Source: Serpula lacrymans var. lacrymans S7.9 (taxonomy: Eukaryota; Basidiomycota; Agaricomycetes; Boletales; Serpulaceae). Taken from it: 64,000 nt of DNA. The stretch's first letter is position 1; every line of letters starts with the position of its first letter. The stretch is taken from NCBI RefSeq assembly GCF_000218685.1, contig NW_006763297.1, forward strand, positions 1,764,249 to 1,828,248, in the 5' to 3' direction. Position numbers and translations under genes: made by a program. The notes beneath the pieces are model-generated. The model was not told the DNA's origin, ran no database searches, and saw nothing but the letters and a program-made list of their open reading frames with translations. Of this stretch, positions 24,472 through 35,282 are shown one piece after another.

Positions 24472-26047
24472 TCAAGGGGTAATTAATTCAGAGTTTCCTA
24501 GCGCATTTCGTACAATGCGAGATTGTTCCTCGAGAATGAAAGTCTCAGTTGGAGATACTTGACGTCGAAGACTGAGGATCCTATAGAATATTATCAATTA
24601 AAAGAAAGCAACGCAGAGCCTCCACTTACAATCTACATGCCTGAAAAAGAGCATGGATATTATTCACTGGCTCTGGCTATATGCGGTGGATACTCACGAA
24701 TATATCAGACATAATCATCGTAAAAGGGATTCCGTGTCCGTCTAGATGTGTTTGGTTCCTTTGAGAAAGTTAGTATCGCGAAGGCGATGAAAAGGGGAGA
24801 CACACGAAAGAAAAAATGTTGCAGTGATAAGATTTAGAGACGACATCATAATAAAATATGAAAGACCTGGGCGATGTTAAAACTATTGAAGACTTCGGCT
24901 TGAGATACCGTGCTCACTTTGAAGTACGAAAGCTCTACCCAGTGGCCCTTGATATGATTTTGCTCTGATGGCGTACTGCACACAAAAGAGCATGTCAGAG
25001 ATTGCTATATAGCGATTTGTCTAGCATACCCATAATACGAGGAGAATCGCGAACGCGTCCAAAAGAAATGTAAATAGCTTTAATTCATGGGTTAGTGTAT
25101 ATATATAGCCGCTAGTGCATAGAGACCTACGAAAACAAGCTATTATGGGTATTTGAGGAGGAATATATATATATAAGTATGCTATTCAGATTCATCATGA
25201 AACCAACTTACGCCTGTACCCAGAGCAGGTTTATTGTTATTATATGTTGCATTTGGGCTATTGCCATAGCAGCCAGTATTTGCAACATACAGAAAAAAAT
25301 TGCTTCTCACTGTCTTATACGTTAACAAGGTATATGAATATAAAGTATGATGCTCACACTCAAACCTAATACCGATGAACCAAACCGCGATGGCGACGAG
25401 TAAAGCAAAGCCGAATATGAATATTACCAAGATAGCCTTTTTCTTACCCGTAAACGCGTAAGTCCTGGTGAGCATTACAGCTTTTAGGGTGCAATAATGA
25501 GACTTCATTGCTAATTTAGAGGAATTCACAGACCTTGAGCAGATATTTGCTGAACATGGAGAATGTCGTCAGTATAGAATCAGAGAATAGGCGCATGGAG
25601 CAGCAGTAGGCAATGCCAAAATTTCGTATAGTATAGAACTCACCATAGGTATAATTGCGAGGGACAGAGGGCGAATGACGCGCTCGCATGTTTCGAGGCT
25701 ATGATCACCGAGCCAGCCCCACAGGTGAAATGGAAAGACAAAAAGAGGGTAATAGCGGCAAATAAGATAGGCTACTTTGATAGGAGTCCATGGTGAAAGG
25801 TGAATCTAGTGTTCAGGCTCCTTAAACGATCCTTGATTTGAGCAGACATGAGACATACCAGCGTGTATTCTTCATCCAACCTACGTTGGAATAGTCGACA
25901 TCGAGACAATTATAAGGGAAATGTAAAAGATAAAAGCTTAGCTTACGACAACAGCCATTCGTATATTTGAATGCAACCTGGGAAGCAAGTGAGCGTTCGT
26001 TGAGCATAGTGCTAACAGGACTCATCCTCACAAACAGCTTGCAACAT
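24472..26047 (-). CDS. DUF6533-like multi-pass membrane protein, copy A
   Basis: Several small exons read in order on the minus strand: IQIYEWLLS joined to LDEEYTL, then a segment with KVAYLICRYYPLFV and LWGWLGDHSLETCERV (about 25804-25660), then AVMLTRTYAFTGKKKAILVIF with a hydrophobic helix (from about 25490), and a C-terminal exon SLRRQVSPTE ending at 24472. This is the pattern of the DUF6533 family, a basidiomycete-expanded group of seven-helix proteins of unknown, possibly receptor-like, function. Exon borders are partly inferred and the 5' end is uncertain; ATG 26047 is the best candidate. Copy B lies 1.1 kb upstream in the same orientation with matching motifs, indicating tandem duplication. 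Confidence 0.65.
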
Positions 26048-27167
26048 ATGTGTATGTCAGAATGAGCCTATATTCAATATCAGTACCACCTACCAAGAGC
26101 GGATGATCGTCCTCTGTAACAAGAGAGTAGGTTCAGCATTCAAGTCTCGACAATAATAACATAAGGGTGAATTTCCGAACATTTTAATTGCGACCAAGCC
26201 ATTAACAGTGTTCGCGTGGGTCCACATAGAGTCAATGTAGAGCACAGATTCCAAGAGCTGATGTTAGTGAAAAAAAAGCTAAAGCCGCAATGACGAGTAT
26301 GCCTCTTCAAGACTTGCAAGGGTTTTATTAGTTGTCCGCTTACACCACCTGTGCCCAGCGGACTCAGCTGGTCGTCAGGTCCACCAGAAGACTACCACAA
26401 CAACCGAAACGTCACCTGAGTTTACATTCAGTAATTTCAATTGCGGCTGTTATAAACGTTACTTACTAGCCATAGCGAGCTCACGTCCGGTGGGGGGTAT
26501 GCGACCCTTGATAAAATTCCCTAAAATCGGGGCCGCAGAGAAAGAGGCTGTTTCCCTTGGTATATAGTGCCTGATAACCCTCGGATACAACTCACAATAG
26601 CCACCGTCATGTGTGAGCCTTTTTGTTGCAAGTCGCAGAGCATTTCTCGAACACGGATATTCCCACAGTTTGTATTACTAGCTGAGCCGTAAGAGGATGC
26701 CGTGGCAGGGTCTCTGAGAAGCCCACTCACCAAAGTTTCTGTCGCTGAATCTCGATGTTGAGGCTAAAGTCAAGCTGTAGATCATGGGCCCGTAGAAATC
26801 GGGCGAGGAGGGCTGTAGAAGGATAAGTGCAATCGCACAAATAAAATTTAGTACTGAAGTTGGTTCAAATGATATCCAACGACATTCATCTATAATAGCC
26901 CCTTTTAAAATGCCCGAAATACTATCTATTATTAATCTTACTTATCCAGGCGGCACAGGTCGAAAATGTCGCTCGCAGAATGTATCTACTGACGAAAAGC
27001 AGCTTGATAGAAGCCATGACGAGATGAATAACTACCTTACCGTGGGCAGCATAAATATTTCGTGAAGCTCTATACGCGTTAATTGATCAACAGAGAAGTT
27101 CATACTTGTAAACTCAAAAAAAAAATATTAAAAAATAGATGACATACTTTAAGTGGGTTTGGCTTAT
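26048..27167. other. Spacer between the tandem membrane genes
   Basis: AT-rich sequence upstream of copy A and downstream of copy B; no credible gene. A 70-codon minus frame at 26521-26733 lacks features. Confidence 0.4.
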
Positions 27168-28660
27168 TCAGACCTCGTTCGGTGTATCCAGAGCATCTAG
27201 GGCCTCTCGAACAATCCTAGATTGTTCTTCGAGCTGAGTTGACTCGGTTGGAGTTACTTGACGTCGGAGACTGAGAATACTAAGCAATAAATTAGCTGGT
27301 TATGGCGAACAGTATCACTTCACTCACAGTCGGCATGCCTAAGAGTCATGTGGTCATTAAAAAGGACGAGATTATACATGAGAAAAATTGGCACACATAC
27401 AAAAACATCTGATAAATTCAAGGCGAAAGTAAGTCCATGTCCTTCCAAGTCCGTATTATTGCTATGTGATTTTTAAAACCGTTGTTATTCAAAGGGGAAA
27501 TGAAAGCCGCACGTGAGGTAAAATGCTCCAGTGATGAGATTTAGACTGGACACCATTGCGAAATATACGAGACCTAGGAAATCAGTCGGACAGTGAGTAT
27601 GCCTTCAATACCTGATTCAGCGTGCTTACTTTGAATTACAAATGTTCTACCCAGTGGCCCTTGCGTTGATTTAGATCTCATTGCACGCTATATATATTAT
27701 AGCAGATCAGTCGACGAACCGTGACCAGATCATACTCACAGTGATCACCAGGAATATTGCAAATGTATCTACCAAAAACACAAACAACTTCAATAACACT
27801 ACAGTGAGCATTCTGAATAGTACCATCAGTGTATATGTATATCTCACAAATACGAGCTAATATAAGCGTTGGATTGGAATACACGTTGTGAGATGAGAAT
27901 ATTAGCGCACTCACTGCCGGTCGCTCCTGTCCCGCTGCATTAATTCCGAAGCAACCAGTGTTGCCCAAGTACAAGTAGCTATCTCTCACTGTGAAAATCT
28001 GTTAGAAGATTACGGTGGTAAATGATGCTAACTTACACACAAAATTTATACCGATAAACCATATCATTGATGCGGAGGATATGACGTAGCTTATTGCAAG
28101 GACGATACCAATGCACTTTTTCTTCCCGGTAAACGCGTATGTCCTCGTCAACATGACCGCTTCCGAATGATGAGTAAGGTTGACCGAAGCATCAAATGGC
28201 AAATTACCTTGAGCACATAGTTGCTAGATGTACCGGCCCGGAGATCGCTATTTAGTAAGGAGGGTAAGAAAATGGAGACGTGGGTTGGACTCACGATGGG
28301 AAGTGAAGTGAGATATAATGGTTGTGTAACACGCTGACAGACCTCGACGCTATGATTACCTAGCCAACCCCACAGTTGAAATGGGGCGTATAGGAGTGGA
28401 TAGTAGCGACAGAACAAATATCCCACTTTGACGAAGGTCCAACGCGAGAGATAGATCTGTTGGACTCTTGCGTCAAGACAGAAACTCTGGGTATTCATAT
28501 CTTACATACCAGTCTGAATTCGTCGTCTAAGCTATACCAGAAGTCAGACTCTCCTAATCATCAAAAGAAAGGGAATCAGACTTACGCCAATAACCACTCA
28601 TATACCTGGACAGAATCTACATATCGATGAGAAATGAAGTTATAGGTGTCTCAAGGGCCT
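27168..28660 (-). CDS. DUF6533-like multi-pass membrane protein, copy B
   Basis: Paralogue of copy A with the same exon order: VQVYEWLLA joined to LDDEFRL (about 28610-28515), KVGYLFCRYYPLL and LWGWLGNHSVEVCQRV (about 28460-28330), VMLTRTYAFTGKKKCIGIVL with a helix (about 28160), SYLYLGNTGCFG (about 27980), and a C-terminal SLRRQVTPTES ending at 27168. Matching motifs and splice positions show that the two genes arose by duplication. Function is unknown; a membrane receptor-like role is only inference. The N-terminus and some junctions could not be fixed, so the start is approximate. No inactivating change was noticed within the exons I could read. Confidence 0.65.
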
Positions 28661-29579
28661 TACGCGTAGCTAGGACTAACGATTAAGATACCAACACTTC
28701 AGTATTTAGGATCGAAACTCACCTATAATACACCATCGACCACTGTCAACGGGAAATTCAGCACTTTGCAACTATGAAATGGTGAACAATGTTTGCGAAC
28801 AATTGGATTGAATAGGCGATTTGCGCTATGCTCGCCGGGGTTATAGACACCATCGACATGGGTGCATAACATTCGAATAGAGCAACAGCAGACCGATATT
28901 CGTAACGCAAGATTGAGAAAACTACTGAAAAAACAGGGGATCGTCACACAGCTCGGCATTATATACAGAATATATACTATACCGTACTGAATGATATTTC
29001 TAGCTTGTATGTGGTAACTGGTCGCTTAGGTCCTATGATCATTCGCATTCAGTAGCGGCACATCCGTGACGATACTATCCCGCTTCTCCGTGACTATAAT
29101 AATCAAGGGCAGGAAGATAGAGAAAGTATCTGGTGTCGTATGGCCTGGATATAGACAGCATTCGAGTTTTCATATAGTTTAGCAAGCAAAGCCAAGCAAT
29201 ATTATAAACTTGCTGTGCCTCCAGGTGGATCGGTGGATCAGCGATTTCAAGGCGGGTTCGAGTTAAGCGAAGCACGCCTCGGAAACAGCCGGTACCGCGA
29301 AGAAGCATTATTTTGTGTATCCAGATATTAGAGCCACGGATAAAATGTGTAGACTGACATGTTTCTCAACTTTCGCCGCGGTGGAAAACGGGGGGCCGTA
29401 AAACTATCAACGTGTACAACAACTTGAAATGCAATCATAAATTTTCCGAGTAAGTCAAAGATTGTCAAGTATTATATGGGGATTTTGTACCGTACGCGCA
29501 TATGGACGTGGACGTCGTCTATGTGTAAGTACATGTAATCAATATGAGTAAATATCATATCAGTTGACCGACATGCTTT
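28661..29579. other. Intergenic, no gene seen
   Basis: Upstream region of membrane-protein copy B and 3' flank of the linker-histone-domain gene. Minus frames of 77-78 codons (28723-28959, 29075-29308) lack domains. Confidence 0.35.
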
Positions 29580-31648
29580 TTATACCACCAGAGTTCCGCT
29601 ATTCATTGGGACTTCTACCATTTCCATGTCGTCATCGTCGTCCTCGTCCTCACCTTCTTCCTCTTCCTCCGCGACGGTGTTAAAATGGACCAACTGAGCA
29701 GCCGCGACGTCGACAGTGGAAGCTACCGAGGGGTTCTTTCCCACATCGGCTAAATCCTGAGCAAGTTCGCCTTCCCCGACGTCCGCGATCTCCGCTAGCT
29801 GTGCCGCTAAAAGGGCGAGTTGTGCTTGCAACGCTGCTCTGCCTTCTCCAGTAAGCTCGCCACTGATCCGAGTTATAGCGCTGCCAATACTAGATTGAAC
29901 AGATTCGATGGCGGTAGATCCACTGACCGAGGAAATATCGCCATGTGTGGCAGCAAACACCGGCGGAGGATGATCCACACTAACCGTCTCGCTAGTAGTG
30001 GCCTCCGGCGGCGCGTCTTGAAGTGGCTGATCTTCATCTGATATCTGTAGTAACTGCCCGAAATTGATGGCTTTGAGGATATTTTGTGCAGCCTCCCAAG
30101 CATCGCTCCCTTCTCCAATTTCGTTCCCAGCGCCATCCATAGATACCCCCGGCCCTGGGGGAGCGGGATGGGCCGGATGTTCAACTCCTGGGGCAGGACC
30201 ATATGGTGAATAATGAGGATAAGCCGCATATCCTGCTGAATACCCATATGGATAGTTAGCATATGGTGGTTGTCCTGGAATAGACGACGACGACGGCGGA
30301 TTGGGATGGAGGGGAGCATGTGTAAAAGGAGGCGGTGGTGGCAGCGGCTGCGGAGTGGGTAGGCTTGATTGAGAATGCGTTTGTGGTCGTCGCGTTGTCC
30401 GCCGAGAAGTCTGCCCAAAAAAAACGCAATTAGTACGTTGCTTGCTACCAACATAACGATGGTTTAATTTGTAAATTTGTAAACTCAAAAAACAAGATAT
30501 TGTTTTGCACCACCGTAGATCGCGGAGTATGTCAAACCACTTACATTTCCACCTTCCCAAGCAGCATTTAAACGGTACTTGCCATTACTTCCTTTCTCTA
30601 GCCGACCCCTCTTGAAAGCCTTTTGCAAGGCTTGACTGGCTGAAGGTCTAAAGTTTGTCTGGAGAGGATAGTGCACTGCCATCCAGCTGAACAAATTTTT
30701 CGGAGCACAACCATCCGCATCGCCAGAATCTATTAGCGCCTCAACGATCATCTCCTCGTAACTTGGAAGATCGTCAGTGGCAGCTTGCGATGATGGCATC
30801 TCAGGAGGGTGCGGAGCGTGTATGAGCGGCGCATTTGTGAATAGCGGCGGAGGATGGCTGGATGAATTAGGTGGATAAGATGCAGGCTGCGGATATGCAC
30901 TCCCGTAGGGATGCGAATGTGAAGCATAAGGGTAGCCTGTATGCTGTGGAGGTGGGTAGTACGGTGCGTGGGGATAGGCAGGATAGCCGTAGGGCTGATG
31001 TGGGTAGTGAGGTTGAGTAACTGAAGCTACAGGTGGTGGAGGCCCTGGAGTAGTGCTAGGCTGAGATGGGGCAACCGGCGCTTGAGCAGAAGTAGGGCGC
31101 TGTGGGGTCTCTGTACGAGACGATGAGGCAGTATCGGCGGGAGCCTGATCATCAGAGGAGCTAACTGGAGTTTCAGAGGGCGCCGAATCTGCCAATGAAG
31201 CCATTAGAGGCACCTCTTCTGTCGAGGATATCCCTGTAGGTTTTGGAGTAGCACGATCGCGCTGCGTCGATGCCTGTGATTGCAGGCTTGCGATAGCTGC
31301 CTTGATGTCGAAAGGCCATATTGTACTTCTAATATGTACAGGTGCATGGGCTTCAAACGTCAGACAGATGTCTATTATCTGTGAGGAAGATAGTAGTCCC
31401 AGGTACTGTCTTTTGAGAGCGTAAAATTCGGTGTCTGTCACACGTGAAATTGATCGTTAGAAGAGCAGGTCAAAGCAAGAAGAGAAAGCCATACCTGATA
31501 ATGTAGCCTGGCCCTGATAACCATGTTGTATTGGCGGATGGGTTGCTGTATAGGGGACAGACGAGCTCGCTGTCTGCATCGTTCCGCTAGCTGCACAGTT
31601 TTTCGCATCAAGGTTCGCATTCAAACTCCTACACGCTGCATCCACCAC
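29580..31648 (-). CDS. Large protein with a linker-histone (H15) domain
   Basis: Three exons (31648-31495, 31434-30545, 30410-29580) close in phase to 624 residues. A compact globular segment at about residues 272-345 (SYEEMIVEALIDSGDADGC, LFSWMAVHYPL, FRPSASQALQKAFKRG, LEKGSNGKYRL) matches the winged-helix H1/H5 domain. It is flanked by long low-complexity Pro/Tyr/Ser/Gln-rich regions with repeated YPY/PYG-type motifs, and the C-terminus has a Glu/Asp run. Canonical H1 has Lys-rich tails and about 200-250 residues, so this is not a bulk linker histone; a chromatin-associated regulator is more likely. Start 31648 was chosen because the first exon joins in phase to TEFYALKRQYLGLL. Confidence 0.8.
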
Positions 31649-32051
31649 AAAATCATCACTTCCGCCCCGCCGCCATCGTTGTTCCCGTTCCGTAATTATA
31701 CACTATTTTTTAATACTAAACTATCAGTATAAACATACAGTGATCTTCGTTGTAAGTAAGTATAACCAAGTCTAAATTTAAAACTCTTTCACTTGATATC
31801 CACACTTGTCCTACATGGCATTTAGCATGGTTACTTTGGCGTAGGATCCGACGCGCCACAGTCAAAGTAATGCAGGTGAAGATCAGGTATGCGTGCTCAT
31901 TAAACCCCATCTGCATCTATCAGAAAAATATGGCATCAGTACGATCAGGACGGGCACCTCAAAGAAGAGAGAAATCCTCTGAGATGAACAAATTCACAAA
32001 TCAATGGTTGTATTCCGCACGTTGTTGAGTGAACCAAATTGGTAGATAAAT
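31649..32051. other. Promoter side of the H15-domain gene
   Basis: Short AT-rich intergenic stretch between two minus-strand genes; no ORF with features. Confidence 0.35.
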
Positions 32052-32603
32052 TTACGACGTAGGACTAGATGATGGCACTGCTTCTTCTTTTATAGACGAC
32101 TGTGAATCAGGTTGAGGTGGTTTGGCTTGCACTAGTACAGCTTCATCGGGCGATAAAGAGAAGAATACTGCCTTTTGACGCTCCAACCAACGTCGCGGCT
32201 GGCATGACAAAATGTTGGTGAGCAAAGTCAATGAGTATCTGATGCATGAGAGAAAGACGCACTGGCATGAATACGTGCTCCCGCTCTCCCCAGTCTGCAA
32301 TGAATATGCAATAAAGAAATGCAGCTGGCAGAATCGCAGAACCACAGAACGATGAGTATCGAAACGAGATTATAAGTTGAAGTAAAACGCACTTGGTATC
32401 AGTGTGTAAGTGAGGATACGACTTGTACTATATACCCATGGTGGACGGAAGTCGCCATCATCGTCCTTTTTTGCCTGTGGTACGCCTGGTAGTCTATTGC
32501 GCAGAGTACGCTCTGAGGCATACGTCCGTTGCGTCAGGTTGGCTGGAGTAAAACGTCTAAATCGTTGGCTACTGCGAACTGCTGAACTGCATGATCCAAA
32601 CAT
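32052..32603 (-). CDS. Small mitochondrial-type single-pass membrane protein
   Basis: Three exons (32603-32393, 32324-32263, 32198-32052) close in phase to 139 residues. The N-terminus is rich in Arg, Ser and Thr with no acidic residue for about 28 residues, a typical mitochondrial presequence. One hydrophobic helix (TYTLIPTAAFLYCIF) follows, then DWGEREHVFMPPRRWLERQ and an acidic, Pro/Ser-rich tail. I do not recognise a named family; the shape fits an inner-membrane assembly factor or respiratory-complex accessory subunit, but that is inference. The divergent aldolase gene starts 636 bp away, so the two may share a promoter region. Confidence 0.7.
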
Positions 32604-33239
32604 CTGAATAGTAGAGCGTTTGCTGGCAGTTACGTTGTAAAATACGACCTAGTCAGACCAAGCCTGTGGCAAGACGCGAGTTGTTGGTTTGCCGAATGTT
32701 TGCGCGTTTCCAGTTGCCATTCAACTTCAGTAAACCACAGATCGAGACTCGAGAGCTCAGTCGTACACTGCAATGACAACTCGTGTCCTTCAGTGACAGC
32801 TTCAAGCATGCTCTTTGACCTTCGAATTCTCCAAAATGCGGTCACCGGTAATATCTAAGCTCTCCGACAATTCGGCGATACTCCACAAAAACGTGCTCGT
32901 CCCCATTGAACGGCCAAGAAAGCTTTCTTGCGAAGCGTTTGCTGGTGCTTAGCTTACACGTGTGTTAATGTACGTACAGACTCCCAATGGTAAATGTCGG
33001 ACAGTCATTATCTGCTTTTGTTTCACGACAAGGCGTATGAGTTGCGGAACGGTGCTCCGGCTGGCTGAGCTTCAGGGGGTATGCATACATCATGGGAGCC
33101 TTTCAGAGGCAGAAAATGCCTTCTATGTTCTCAAGCTTGTCCACCTGACTCCTTCGGCTGACGCTATCTCAAAGTGTCCTGTCCGGCGCAAAAACTCGAT
33201 AATTTCCCAACGCCCCCTTGATTTCTGATTAGCATCATC
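32604..33239. promoter_or_regulatory. Divergent intergenic region, small mitochondrial protein / aldolase
   Basis: 636 bp between start codons pointing away from each other. ORFs inside are short and featureless. CT-rich and CA-rich tracts precede each start, but I identified no clear TATA box or known operator. Confidence 0.4.
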
Positions 33240-34561
33240 ATGTCTCTCAACACTACTAGCACCCCAGGATACACCTTCGCCGCCAGCGCTCCGCCCTCCA
33301 ATGGAGCGTCTGATGCGGATCCTGTCTCGTTTCTCTATCCCCACCATTCAGCAGAGGTTGCAAAGACGTTGATAGCTACTGCCCAAGCTTTGGTTAATCC
33401 CCGTGGAAAGGGAATCTATGCCACTGACGAGACCCCTGAAGGCATCGAAGCCAGACTAGTTGCCGCGCATGGGCAAGAGGGTACAGGCAAGACGTTGTCC
33501 GACGCAGAGAAAAGAGAACAGAGGAGACGATGGAGGGAGTGTTTGTACGAGTCTTTACCAACTGGTATGTCCTGCAAGGTGTACCCCTATCCATACTAAT
33601 CGCCGTTGGGCAGACTACATTTCCGGAGTCATCCTCTACTCTGAGACTCTTATCGACTTCCAACTCGCGCCTGTCCTGGCTGCTCGCGGTATCATCCCGG
33701 GTGTCCGAGCGGACACAGACGCACATCCGTTGCCTATCTCACCCAACGAACCGGCCACTCAAGGTCTCGACGACCTTCTGCCTCGTCTACAAGCTGCCCG
33801 CGCAGCAGGCGCACGCTTCACCAAGTGGCGGGCACCGATTCTGTGCAACTCGTCGACCCTCCCTACTCAGGCTGGTCTAGAAGTCCAAGCTGAAAGCCTT
33901 GCCCGTTTCGCGGCGATCAGTCAACAAGCAGGTTTGGTTCCCATCGTCGAACCTGACGTTGATTTTGCAGAAGATGCGGACCTTAAACGAAGCGTCGAGG
34001 TACATGTCAAGATCGTTAGTCTGATCTATGCTAGGTGTGCCGCCTACGGGGTCTTATTAGAGGGTGCGTTGAACATTTGAAATAAGTGTTTCATGGCAAG
34101 ATCTGATGAGAATGTTCAACAGGGTCGTTGATAAAACCATCTTTCGCCCAGCCTGGACAAAAGCATCCTTCACGGGCAACAACGTCAGCGGAGCAAATTG
34201 GACTTGCTACCGCGACTGTTCTCGCACGTTCAGTTCCGATATCGGTGGCAGGAATTGTTTTCTTGTCTGGTAAGCATACCTTTTGTTCTCGTGTATCATG
34301 CGGCTTACACGCGGTGAAGGTGGGCTTTCTGATTCTGATGCCATCAAATATCTGAACGCCGTCAATACTGTGGTCAATTCACCGAAAACCGATTACCCGT
34401 TATGTTTTTCGCGTCTCCCGCCGCTTACATTCTCATTTGGGCGCGGATTACAAGGTGATGCGATGCAGAAATGGGTAAAGGGCGATGAAACTGGAGCCAA
34501 GAAAGCATTTGAAGATAGGGCAAAGGCTTGTTATAAAGCGGCCAGGGGTGAGAGTGTATGA
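33240..34561 (+). CDS. Class I fructose-bisphosphate aldolase
   Basis: Four exons (33240-33564, 33614-34063, 34123-34269, 34320-34561) close in phase to 387 residues. Class I hallmarks appear in order: GKGIYATDETPEGIEARL, DYISGVILYSETL, RGIIPGVRADTD, TQGLDDLLPRL, GARFTKWRAP with the active-site Lys, LVPIVEPDVD, LEGSLIKPSF with the Schiff-base Lys, GIVFLSGG, and LTFSFGRGLQ near the end. The enzyme interconverts fructose 1,6-bisphosphate with DHAP and glyceraldehyde 3-phosphate. Ascomycete yeasts use the unrelated zinc-dependent class II enzyme, so this is a second or alternative form. The protein ends ARGESV and lacks the C-terminal Tyr of animal aldolases, so substrate preference may differ. 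Confidence 0.93.
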
Positions 34562-35046
34562 GCTTATGCCAGTGTCTCCGCGGCGATGAACAAGTCTGGC
34601 TTCGATCGATGATAATGTATGATTATAGATATAAACGATATAGCAGCAAGAATTTCGAATACATAAAGTGGTGATATTGCGCGCCAGATCAAGTTATAAT
34701 GGAGTCAGCAAACCAGTTGGACGTCGTATACGAATGAAGAGAACTGCGTCAACCGCCGTTCGTGTTCGTCCAAGTAACGGAGTAATTATAGCTAAGATTC
34801 CTTGTTAAAGATGCATATGATATTCTCATTCCACAGCCTCTCGGGAGCTATCTTGCAATGTGAATGGTCATGTGAATTGGGCTGGAGAAGATAAGGAAGA
34901 GAAGAGTGAGTCCAGGTCGATAAACACAGTATGGCTGTATAATTATCACATATGACATTGAATGGCTTGGCTACACGAAGATCCGTCCTGGCTCACTCAG
35001 CAGTCGTAAACCACGGTCGACGGCGAATGAACAACTCTCGACAGTT

Positions 35047-35077
35047 CCATATATGGCAATGGACTGTCCATATATGG
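35047..35077 (+). promoter_or_regulatory. Twin CArG boxes (CCATATATGG x2)
   Basis: The palindrome CCATATATGG occurs at 35047-35056 and 35068-35077, exactly 21 bp apart, about two helical turns. It matches the CC(A/T)6GG consensus bound by SRF/Mcm1-type MADS-box factors. The pair lies about 205 bp upstream of the aryl-alcohol dehydrogenase start. The match is seen directly; binding is inferred. Confidence 0.55.
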
Positions 35078-35205
35078 ATATCAAGTTCGAATCTGACAAG
35101 TCGTCGATTTGTCTAGTCGTCTCATGCTCAACTATGCCCTCCTGTGCGTCATGCCGATGACCACAAACATTCTCATCGAAGACGTCATCTAATAATACTC
35201 TGCAA

Positions 35206-35214
35206 GTATATATA
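35206..35214 (+). promoter_or_regulatory. TATA box of the aryl-alcohol dehydrogenase gene
   Basis: GTATATATA about 70 bp upstream of the ATG at 35283, at a normal distance for a fungal TATA box. Confidence 0.5.
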
Positions 35215-35282
35215 CCAACGCCCAGTCTATCCCACCGTAACTTATTTCATCCTGACGCCCTCTCATACACTTAATAAAAACA

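Larger units (their letters stand above)
34562..35282. other. Upstream region of the aryl-alcohol dehydrogenase gene
   Basis: No ORF. It contains two CArG boxes and a TATA box, listed separately, and short AT-rich sequence 3' of the aldolase gene. Confidence 0.45.

Noticed and set aside
30293..30420. Possible second start for a separate gene in the Pro-rich exon
   Set aside because: The exon joins in phase to the upstream H15 exon with good splice sites, so one gene explains both.
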